In this document: positions 1-6,687 of the stretch, one piece after another
How positions within the stretch are numbered: position 1 is the stretch's first letter
Layout: every line of letters starts with the position of its first letter
Assembly (NCBI GenBank): GCA_963774445.1
Contig: CAVZFC010000019.1
Location: forward strand, 1,860,001-1,924,000
Direction of reading: 5' to 3'
DNA: 64,000 bases
DNA from: CAVUQH01 sp963774445
GTDB lineage: Bacteria > Myxococcota_A > Polyangia > Haliangiales > Haliangiaceae
The notes under the pieces: model-generated
What the model saw: the letters and a program-made list of their open reading frames with translations, nothing else
Databases searched by the model: none
What the model was told of the DNA's origin: nothing
Program-made: the position numbers and the translations under genes

Positions 1-1
1 G

Positions 2-298
2 GCGCTGGCCCGCGACGCCGGCGCCCGCGCGTCGCTCGCCCACCCCGACGTCCTCGGGCCGCTGGCCGCGCGCATCCTTCGCCGCCACCGCACCGCCGGC
101 CTCGACGCCGTCGAGGCGTTTTACGGCATGTACGATCGGCGCGAGCGCGACCGCTGGCTGGCGCTGGCCGCCGAGCTCGATCTCGTCTCCACTGGCGGCT
201 CCGACTTCCACGGCACCGCCCTGCCCAAGGTCAAACGCGTCGGCGTCGACCTCCCCGAGCCGCACGCGGCCCGGCTGCTCGCCTGGCTAGGCCGCTGA
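2..298 (+). CDS. PHP-domain metal-dependent phosphoesterase/exonuclease, C-terminal part
   Basis: This is the 3' end of a gene that begins before the window. The 98 visible residues contain the late motifs of the PHP fold: SLAHP near the start, then GLDAVEAFY, and the metal-binding GGSDFHG stretch close to the C-terminus. Proteins of the TrpH/YciV (RNase AM) group end in this way and hydrolyse phosphodiester bonds of short RNAs or 3',5'-nucleoside bisphosphates with a multi-metal centre. The N-terminal HxH metal motif lies outside the window, so the exact subfamily cannot be fixed. It ends 3 bp or less from the convergent macro-domain gene. Confidence 0.75.
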   Translation, partial: ALARDAGARASLAHPDVLGPLAARILRRHRTAGLDAVEAFYGMYDRRERDRWLALAAELDLVSTGGSDFHGTALPKVKRVGVDLPEPHAARLLAWLGR

Positions 299-829
299 TC
301 CGAGCAGTCGCTCGGCGGTCTGCTGGTAGACCTGCAGGTCGCGGAAGCTGAAGCAGCAGAAGACCACTTTTTCGATCGCATCGGTCTCGTCGAGCACTGA
401 CTGGACCGAGCCGATCGCGATCTCGGTGGCGCGGTCGATGGGAAAGCCGTAGGCGCCGGTGGAGATGGCCGGGAAGGCGATGGTTGACAGGCCGCTCTCG
501 ACCAGGAGCTGCAGGCTGTTGAGGTAGCAGCTGGCGAGCTGGAAATCCTCGCCGCGGCTGCCGCCGTGCCAGACCGGGCCGACGGTGTGGATCACGCACT
601 TGGCCGGCAGGCAGTAGCCGCCGGTGATCTTGGCCTCGCCGGTCTGCGCGCCGCCCAGCGTCCGGCACTCGGACAAGAGCTCGGGTCCGGCGGCGCGATG
701 GATGGCGCCGTCAACCCCGCCGCCACCGAGCAGGCTGTGGTTGGCCGCGTTGACGATGGCATCGAGCTCCAGGCTGGTGATGTCGCCCTGCAGCAGCTCG
801 ATGCGTCCGCCCACATAGCGATCGCCCAT
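287..829 (-). CDS. Macro-domain protein (ADP-ribosyl binding or hydrolysis)
   Basis: The 180-residue protein is essentially one macro domain. GDITSLELDAIVNAAN sits near residues 14-30, the glycine-rich loop LLGGGGVDGAIH follows, and the second ligand loop is FPAISTGAYGFP in the second half. This is the pattern of MacroD/YmdB-type proteins, which bind ADP-ribose and remove it from proteins or hydrolyse O-acetyl-ADP-ribose; YmdB also modulates RNase III. The open frame continues far upstream, but the family starts at MGDRY, so that ATG was chosen. Its start lies 19 bp from the start of the divergent ClpB/RF2-like gene, so the two probably share a control region. Confidence 0.85.
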   Translation of the reverse strand: MGDRYVGGRIELLQGDITSLELDAIVNAANHSLLGGGGVDGAIHRAAGPELLSECRTLGGAQTGEAKITGGYCLPAKCVIHTVGPVWHGGSRGEDFQLASCYLNSLQLLVESGLSTIAFPAISTGAYGFPIDRATEIAIGSVQSVLDETDAIEKVVFCCFSFRDLQVYQQTAERLLGSAA

Positions 830-834
830 GCGGG

Positions 835-840
835 TATCAT
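835..840 (+). promoter_or_regulatory. Candidate -10 box for the ClpB/RF2-like gene
   Basis: TATCAT lies 8 nt before the ATG at 849. A -10 at this distance would put the transcript start at or next to the start codon. No convincing -35 was found, and no Shine-Dalgarno sequence precedes the ATG. It supports the ATG at 849 over the in-frame ATG at 828. Confidence 0.4.
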
Positions 841-848
841 GGCCCGCG

Positions 849-3608
849 ATGGACGAGTTTGCCCGCGCCCTGGACCAGGAATCGGTCGATCTGGTCGCCG
901 CCGCCGGCGCCGGACGGTTGCCCGAGGTGTGGCTGCGCGACCGCCAGGTGGCCGAGGTTCTGAAGCATCTGGACGGCACGCGTTCGGTGCTGGTCACCGG
1001 CCCGGCCGGCGTGGGCAAGACCGCCGTGGTCCAGGGGCTCGCCCACGCCATGCACGCGCGCGGCAGGGGTGCCCTGCGCCAGCTGTCAACCGGGCAGATC
1101 ATGGCCGGGACCAAATACATCGGCGAGTGGCAGACCAAGATCACCCGCGTCGCCGAGGCGGCCATGGCCGACGGCGCCGCCCTGTACATCACCGACATCT
1201 GGAACCTGGCGACCGTCGGCAAGACCTCCAACGATCCGTCGGCGCTGATCGACGTGTTGCGGCCGCTGGTCGAGAGCGGGCGCCTGGCGCTGGTCGGCGA
1301 GGCCAGCCCGGAGGCGCTGCGGGCGATCCTCAAGGTCCCCGGCTTTGGCGGGCTGTTCGAGCAGGTGGCGGTGACGCCGCTGTCGCCCGAGTCGGTCGAC
1401 CAGTTGCTGGCGCGGGCGGCCGACGGCGCCGGGTTGCCGGCCGACGCCGAGGCGCGCCGCGCGCTGGTCAGGACCACCAGTCGGTTCTCTCCCAGCCGGC
1501 CGCAGCCGGGCCCGGCGCTGGCGCTGCTGCGCCAGGTCCGCGATCTCCACGACCAGCGCCGCGCCGCCGGGCGGCCGGTCGCCGTCGATCGCCGCTCCGT
1601 CGAGGAGGTGTTCGCGCTCTACAGCGGGTTGCCGCCGTTCGTGGTCTCCGACAGCGAGACCGTGCCGGCGCGGGAGATCCGCAGCTGGTTCGAGGAGCGG
1701 CTGGTCGGCCAGCGCGAGGCGATCGAGGCGGTGGTCGAGACCATCGCGCTGTTCAAGGCCGGGCTGAGCGATCCGGCGCGGCCGCTGGGCAGCTTTCTGT
1801 TCGTCGGACCGACCGGCGTGGGCAAGACCGAGCTGGCGCGCCTCCTGGCCGAGTTCTTGTTCGGCAGCGCCTCGCGCATGCTGCGCTTCGACCTGTCCGA
1901 GTTCAAGGACTACCACTCGTTCGAGATGTTGGTCGGCGCGCCGGACAAGCCGGACCAGCCCGCGCGTCTGGTCAACCCGGTGCGCGCGCAGCCGTTCCAG
2001 GTGGTGCTGTTCGACGAGCTGGAGAAGGGCCACGGCAACGTCTGGGATCTGTTCCTGCAGCTCCTGGACGAAGGGCAGCTGACGCCGCCCGGCGGCCAGC
2101 CGGTCAGCTTCAAGAACACCATCGTCATCGCCACCTCCAACGTCGGCGCCCGCGACGCGTCGCGCTCGCTTGGCTTCGGCGCCGAGGCCGATCCGTCGGC
2201 GCGCGCGGCGGCCACGCGCACGGCGCTCGAGTCCACCTTTCGCCCCGAGCTGCTCAACCGCTTCCAGCACATCGTCATCTTCCACCCACTCAGCGCCGAC
2301 GAGGTGCGCACGGTGGCGCGGGCCGAGTTGGCGCGGATCCTTTCGCGCGAGGGGATCACGTCGCGCAACCTGGTGGTCAACGTCGCCGACGCCGCCCTCG
2401 ACCACGTGATCGCTCGGGCGTTCGATCCGCGCTACGGCGCCCGCGCGCTCAAGCGCGAGTTGCAGCGGCAGCTGGTGTTGCCGATCGCCATGGCGCTGAT
2501 GGAGCGCCGCGTCAACCCCGGTTCGATCCTGGCGGTCACGGTCAAGGGCGGCGTCATCCGCGTGCGCGTGGTCAACACCGCCGCCAGCCGCACCGAGCGG
2601 CGCGAGCGCGAGCCAATCAAGCAGCCGGACGGCCGCGCTCTCGGCGTGCCCGAGATGATCTCCGGGCTGGCGCCGCTGCGCGCCGAGATCGAGGCGGTGG
2701 CGGCCGCCGTTGACGAGCCGTTCCTGCAGGCCGAGCACGCGCGCCTGCTGGAGATGCGCCGCGATCCCGAGTTCTGGAACCATCCGCGAGAGGCGGCGAT
2801 GGCGATCCGAGACCTCGAGCGATACGCCGCCTGGCTGGGACGGATCGACCGGCTACGCGCGCGCGCCGACGAGGTCGACGCCGCGCTGTCGGGCGCCGAG
2901 ATGCGCCGCGATCGCGTCAACGCGGCGCACCGCTACGGACAGCTCGAGCGATCGATCGCGGTCACGCGGCGAGAGCTGGTCACCATGGGTACGGACGGCG
3001 TGTGGGACGCGCTGGTCGAGATTCGACCGCTGGGCGAGGGCGGCCGCGCGGCGCGCGACTTCCTTTTCGATCTGTACGCGCGCTGGGCCCAGGACCGCCG
3101 CGCCGGCATCGACGTCTTGCGCGAGCCGGTCGCCGACGACGAGCCCGTGATGCTCGCGGTTCAGGGGCATCACGCCTACGGTTTCCTCGCGGCGGAACGG
3201 GGCTTACACAAGGTGCAGACCGAGAACGGCGCAACCGCGGCCTCGGTGCGGACGGCGCCGTGGACCGACCTGCGGGGCGGTGCGCGTTTTCTCGTCCACC
3301 GGGCCCTGGAAACGACCGGTCAGCTGGGCGGCCGTCTGCGCTCGCGCCTGGAGTGTGAGGGTGGGGTGGTGCTGCAGAATGGACGCACCTTGACCGACAA
3401 CCGCGACCTCGCGGGCGAGCTGACGCTGTCCTGGTCGCGCGCTCCGGAGCCGCCCGACGAGATCGTCCGGCGGTATGATCGGGATCCGACCATGGTGCGC
3501 GACGTCCTCACCGGGTTTTCCAGCGGGCGCCCCGACGCGCTCGCGCCGCGGAGCTTTCACGAGCTCCTGTGCCTGCGTGTGGACGCTGCCGCCAAGCCTG
3601 GAGGATGA
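849..3608 (+). CDS. ClpA/B-like AAA+ ATPase fused to a GGQ-less RF2-like module
   Basis: This 919-residue protein has two AAA+ modules. Module 1 has Walker A GPAGVGKT (51-58) and a substrate-loop-like TKYIGEW (88-94), but its Walker B reads LYITDIW (112-118), where ClpB has LFIDEIH. Module 2 has Walker A GPTGVGKT (320-327), Walker B VVLFDE (385-390) and PELLNR (466-471), but GAPDKPDQ where ClpB has the GAPPGYVG pore loop. The Clp N-domain and the coiled-coil middle domain are absent. Residues about 606-915 align with bacterial RF2: DPEFWNHP, the GEGG..ARDFLFDLYARWA segment, HHAYGFLAAERGLHKV, and the C-terminal pattern IVRRYDRDPTMVRDVLTGF. The SPF recognition tripeptide and the catalytic GGQ are missing. 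A role at stalled ribosomes is inference. The start was chosen by the -10 spacing and by homology. Confidence 0.85.
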   Translation: MDEFARALDQESVDLVAAAGAGRLPEVWLRDRQVAEVLKHLDGTRSVLVTGPAGVGKTAVVQGLAHAMHARGRGALRQLSTGQIMAGTKYIGEWQTKITRVAEAAMADGAALYITDIWNLATVGKTSNDPSALIDVLRPLVESGRLALVGEASPEALRAILKVPGFGGLFEQVAVTPLSPESVDQLLARAADGAGLPADAEARRALVRTTSRFSPSRPQPGPALALLRQVRDLHDQRRAAGRPVAVDRRSVEEVFALYSGLPPFVVSDSETVPAREIRSWFEERLVGQREAIEAVVETIALFKAGLSDPARPLGSFLFVGPTGVGKTELARLLAEFLFGSASRMLRFDLSEFKDYHSFEMLVGAPDKPDQPARLVNPVRAQPFQVVLFDELEKGHGNVWDLFLQLLDEGQLTPPGGQPVSFKNTIVIATSNVGARDASRSLGFGAEADPSARAAATRTALESTFRPELLNRFQHIVIFHPLSADEVRTVARAELARILSREGITSRNLVVNVADAALDHVIARAFDPRYGARALKRELQRQLVLPIAMALMERRVNPGSILAVTVKGGVIRVRVVNTAASRTERREREPIKQPDGRALGVPEMISGLAPLRAEIEAVAAAVDEPFLQAEHARLLEMRRDPEFWNHPREAAMAIRDLERYAAWLGRIDRLRARADEVDAALSGAEMRRDRVNAAHRYGQLERSIAVTRRELVTMGTDGVWDALVEIRPLGEGGRAARDFLFDLYARWAQDRRAGIDVLREPVADDEPVMLAVQGHHAYGFLAAERGLHKVQTENGATAASVRTAPWTDLRGGARFLVHRALETTGQLGGRLRSRLECEGGVVLQNGRTLTDNRDLAGELTLSWSRAPEPPDEIVRRYDRDPTMVRDVLTGFSSGRPDALAPRSFHELLCLRVDAAAKPGG

Positions 3609-3609
3609 G

Positions 3610-4524
3610 ATGGGCGAGGGCCAAAGCCACGACAAGAGGGACAAGGACAAGATCCGCAGAGCCACGCCGCCGCCGCGCAAGCGCCGCTACAAGGCAGTGC
3701 TGATCGCGATCCTCATGACCGGCGCCGCCGGCGGCCTGGGCTATCTCAGCTTCAAGCTGTGGCAGGAGAACAAGGCGCTGGAGAAGAAGGCCTGGGCCGA
3801 CGACCTGTGTGAGAAGAACCTGAAGGACGCGCAGGGACAGGTGGCCACTGCCAACCAGGACGTGGCCACCTGCAAGACCCAGCGCGACAACGACAAGACC
3901 GAATACGCCGCGATCGACAAAGACCTCGAGCGGATGCAGAAGAACCTGGCTGCCTCCGCCGACGAGCTGGAAAACCTGCGCAAGCAGCGCGCCCAGGTGG
4001 AAAAGCGCCTCGAGGCGTTCCGCAAGCTGAGCGAGAAGCTCAAGGCGATGATCGACTCCGGTCAGCTCGACGTGGTCGTGCGCAAGGGCCGGATGATCGT
4101 CGAGATGCCGTCCGAGGTGATGTTCCCGTCCGGCAGCGCCGACCTGTCCGACGACGGCAAGATGGCCCTGATGAAGGTCGCCGTGATCCTCGAACAGTTC
4201 CCCGACCGCCAGTTCATGATCGCCGGCCACACCGACAACCGGCCGCTCAAACAGTCCAAGTACGGCTCCAACTGGGAGCTGTCAACCGCGCGCGCGGTCA
4301 CGGTCACCGAGTTCCTGGTCCAGGCCGGGCTGAAGGCGCAGAACCTGGTCGCCGCCGGCTACGGCGAGTTCGACCCGGTCGCGTCCAATAAAGACGCCAA
4401 GGGCCGGCAGAAGAACCGGCGCATCGAGATCATCCTCATGCCCAGTATCGAGGAGCTGCCGACCCTGCCCGACGACAGCAAGGCGTCGGACAAGGGCGGC
4501 GACCAGAAGCCCGACGGCAAGTAG
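3610..4524 (+). CDS. MotB/OmpA-like peptidoglycan-binding membrane protein
   Basis: The 304-residue protein has a basic N-terminus, one membrane helix (about 27-50, LIAILMTGAAGGLGYLSF), a long charged coiled coil (about 50-145) and an OmpA C-terminal domain (about 165-280). The OmpA signature is present: GHTDN, NWELSTARA and NRRIEI, which bind meso-diaminopimelate in peptidoglycan. Inner-membrane anchor plus coiled coil plus OmpA domain matches MotB-like stators and related envelope linkers rather than a porin. The ATG follows the stop of the ClpB/RF2-like gene by 1 bp and has GGAGG upstream, so the two are co-transcribed. Its partner (a MotA-like channel) is not nearby. Confidence 0.82.
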   Translation: MGEGQSHDKRDKDKIRRATPPPRKRRYKAVLIAILMTGAAGGLGYLSFKLWQENKALEKKAWADDLCEKNLKDAQGQVATANQDVATCKTQRDNDKTEYAAIDKDLERMQKNLAASADELENLRKQRAQVEKRLEAFRKLSEKLKAMIDSGQLDVVVRKGRMIVEMPSEVMFPSGSADLSDDGKMALMKVAVILEQFPDRQFMIAGHTDNRPLKQSKYGSNWELSTARAVTVTEFLVQAGLKAQNLVAAGYGEFDPVASNKDAKGRQKNRRIEIILMPSIEELPTLPDDSKASDKGGDQKPDGK

Positions 4525-4547
4525 CCGGTCCGCGCGGTTCCGTTCCG

Positions 4548-5276
4548 ATGCCTGCGCTGGGTTGGCTGTTGATCGTTGCGGCGGTCGCGGGAATGTTGGC
4601 GATCCTGGTCTGGGCGCCCCGGTACCGCCCGTGCCCCGCGTGCGGGCGCCGCGTGCGCGTGGACGCGCCGCGCTGCGGTGAGTGCGGTCGAGATCTGGCG
4701 CCGAAGCCCACGGCGTTGCCCGAGGGCGAGCGCGAGCGGATCGTGCGTTCGATCGGCGAGGAGATGTACGCCGCGATCACGAAATGGATTGCCGCCGCCG
4801 GGGTCGAGCCCGAGTCGTTGTCGCCACGGTCGTGGCTGTTGCTGGCGATTGCGTACGGGACGATCGAGATCGAGCGTCGCGACCTGCTGCGCGAAGGGAT
4901 CGACATGGTTCAGGAGCTCGCGCCGTCGTCGCGGGCGCGGCTTCTCCAGGTGGGCGATGGCAGCATCACCATCCGGGAATCGCTGATCGGTTGCCTGGTG
5001 TTGCGCGAGGTCGGGTACGACGCCGCGACGCGGACGTTCGAGCTCACCGGAATCTACGAGCCGAGCCCGACCGGCGACGTTGGGCCGCTCCTGTCCTCGC
5101 TGCCGACCGTGGTCGCCGAGGGGCGCGACAGCGCCGGCAACCCGGTCGAAACGGTGCGGGTCGTCTTCCTGTGGGAGTGGCAGGCGCGTCGGGCCGCGGC
5201 GGGTCCGCTCCGGGACGCCGGCGCGAAGGTGTTCTACCAGGGCGATCAGGGCCAGCTGGTCGAGGTCGCTGACTGA
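4548..5276 (+). CDS. Membrane-anchored zinc-ribbon protein of unknown function
   Basis: The 242-residue protein starts with a membrane helix (residues about 5-23) followed at once by a CPACG...CGECG zinc ribbon (about 33-51). The rest has no motif I recognise. It contains mixed alpha/beta sequence with a WEWQ segment near residue 208. It follows the OmpA-like gene by 23 bp in the same direction and may share its transcript. No function can be named. The short ribbon next to a single anchor resembles many uncharacterised envelope or regulatory proteins. Confidence 0.6.
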   Translation: MPALGWLLIVAAVAGMLAILVWAPRYRPCPACGRRVRVDAPRCGECGRDLAPKPTALPEGERERIVRSIGEEMYAAITKWIAAAGVEPESLSPRSWLLLAIAYGTIEIERRDLLREGIDMVQELAPSSRARLLQVGDGSITIRESLIGCLVLREVGYDAATRTFELTGIYEPSPTGDVGPLLSSLPTVVAEGRDSAGNPVETVRVVFLWEWQARRAAAGPLRDAGAKVFYQGDQGQLVEVAD

Positions 5277-5408
5277 CGCCGAAACCGTGACGCCCGTGTC
5301 GCGATTCGCGCCGGGGTTGGGAGCGCGCGCCGTCGATCTGCCCGGCTTTGCCGCCGGCACGGGCAGTGCAATGGCCGGCGGGTGAGCCGCCGTGGAACGA
5401 GAGCACCG

Positions 5409-5918
5409 ATGATCCGCTATTTCGCGGTCGCCCTGGCGCTGGCGCTGCCGGCGCTGGGCGGCTGTCCCGACTGTGAGCCCCATCCAACTGCGCTGGCCGT
5501 GGGCTTCGAACACTGTGATGGCCTGTGCGGTATGGACGCCGGCGGCGAAGGGGAGGTCCGGGTGGGCGAGACGATTCACCCGGGCGAGCACGGCCTCTAT
5601 CTAACGGGGCCGGCGGTGGTCGTGGGCCCGGTGATGGCGACCGTCAACTTCGCGCGTGCGCCGGAGCTTCGCCTCACCACCAGCTGCGCCGACGGCGTCC
5701 TGGCCTGGCTCGACCCGCAGGCCGGCGGCGGCTACCGGTTGACCCTGTCGTTGCCCGATGGTCCCGACACGCCCTGGAACGGCGACTTCCAGCGGATCAC
5801 GGTTCCCTGGCCATCGGTCCCGCCCGACCCGCTGGCAATCGTCGAGTTGGCGGTGACCGCCGGCGCCGGCCAGTGCGTGGTCGACCAGATCGAAGTCATC
5901 TATCCGGAGGGCTGCTGA
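5409..5918 (+). CDS. Small predicted lipoprotein
   Basis: The 169-residue product has a lipoprotein signal peptide: a basic MIR start, a hydrophobic run and the lipobox ALGGC with Cys at about residue 19. The mature part begins PDCEPHPT and contains six further cysteines, probably in disulfides outside the cytoplasm. It looks like a beta-rich carbohydrate-binding-like fold but no family was recognised. The in-frame ATG 27 nt upstream was rejected because the signal peptide begins at MIRYF. Its stop overlaps the start of the next gene (TGATG), so they are translationally coupled. Confidence 0.6.
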   Translation: MIRYFAVALALALPALGGCPDCEPHPTALAVGFEHCDGLCGMDAGGEGEVRVGETIHPGEHGLYLTGPAVVVGPVMATVNFARAPELRLTTSCADGVLAWLDPQAGGGYRLTLSLPDGPDTPWNGDFQRITVPWPSVPPDPLAIVELAVTAGAGQCVVDQIEVIYPEGC

Positions 5919-6577
5919 TGCGCGCCCCGCTCGCCGCGGCACTCGCGGCACTGCTTCTCTCGGCGTCCGCGTCAACGGCCGCGGCGGACGAGTCGCAGAC
6001 TGACGCCGCGGCGCTCGCCAGGTGGCGCGCCGAGCGCGACGTCCAGCGGGTGTTCGTCAACGTCAACCTCGGCCTGCGCTTCGGCGTGGAGGATTCGCAC
6101 AACGAGTCGACCTACGGCCAGCTCGATCAGTATGGCTATCGCGGCGACGCCGCGAGCAAGGTCGTCACCGTGGCAGCCGGCTACGAGCTGATCCCGTTCG
6201 TCGATCTGGGCGCCGTGATCGAGCACTCGTGGCACCGCGAGGGGGCCGTCGGCTCGAGCGACGCGATGGATACCTTTGCCGACGCCGGCGGTGTCGTCGT
6301 GCGCGGCAAGATCCGCAGCCCGTCGCGCCGGTTCGAGGCGGCCGTCCGCTTCGAGCTGGGCGGTATCCGTTCGTCGACCGAGCTTCGGCAGCAGGCGCTG
6401 GTCCGCTGGTCGCCCTATCTGCGCAACCGCGTCGAGCTGCTGATCGGCCGGCCGACCCTGGCGGTGACGCTGCACTTTACTTACACGGTGGTCTGGGGCA
6501 CCGACGACTTTGCGCCGTACACCCCACCGGTCCTCGGCGGACTGGGCCTCGGCGTCGGCGTCATGCACCGCTTCTAG
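5918..6577 (+). CDS. Exported beta-barrel-like outer-membrane protein
   Basis: The 219-residue protein has a Sec signal peptide (about 1-24, cut after ASTAAA). The mature part shows alternating hydrophobic and polar residues suited to beta-strands and ends in the sequence GVGVMHRF with a C-terminal Phe, as expected of an outer-membrane barrel recognised by BAM. Segments such as NVNLGLRFGV, VVTVAAGYELIPFVDLGAV and LAVTLHFTYTVVWG are candidate strands. It starts at an ATG overlapping the stop of the upstream lipoprotein gene, suggesting that the two form a pair in the outer membrane. No specific family was recognised. Confidence 0.6.
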   Translation: MRAPLAAALAALLLSASASTAAADESQTDAAALARWRAERDVQRVFVNVNLGLRFGVEDSHNESTYGQLDQYGYRGDAASKVVTVAAGYELIPFVDLGAVIEHSWHREGAVGSSDAMDTFADAGGVVVRGKIRSPSRRFEAAVRFELGGIRSSTELRQQALVRWSPYLRNRVELLIGRPTLAVTLHFTYTVVWGTDDFAPYTPPVLGGLGLGVGVMHRF

Positions 6578-6650
6578 GCTGTGGACAAACTGTGGGAAGC
6601 CGGCGAGATCCCACGCATTATAGTTCTTTTTTTATGACACAACGCGTCGG

Positions 6651-6678
6651 TTGACACGTCGCGTTAATCCGGTAAACT
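6651..6678 (+). promoter_or_regulatory. Sigma70-type promoter of the branched-chain amino-acid operon
   Basis: A perfect -35 box TTGACA (6651-6656) is followed after 16 bp by TAAACT (6673-6678). The ilvB ATG lies only 9 nt after the -10 box, so transcription would begin within about 3 nt of the start codon. No Shine-Dalgarno sequence precedes that ATG. There is therefore no room for a leader peptide or attenuator between this promoter and the gene. Confidence 0.75.
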
Positions 6679-6687
6679 ACCGGACTT

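Noticed and set aside
830..1477. N-terminal extension of the macro-domain frame
   Set aside because: It lies antisense to the ATPase gene and has no homology; the macro domain begins at MGDRY.
1086..2783. Long open frame on the minus strand inside the ClpB/RF2-like gene
   Set aside because: It is a GC-driven antisense frame rich in Arg, Ala and Gly without any domain; the plus frame has clear AAA+ and RF2 motifs.
4359..5591. Minus-strand frame of 410 codons across the zinc-ribbon gene
   Set aside because: No domain, low-complexity basic composition; opposite strand encodes the plausible protein.
6578..6687. Attenuator or leader peptide before ilvB
   Set aside because: No Leu/Ile/Val-rich short frame and no terminator hairpin; the promoter ends 9 nt before the start.
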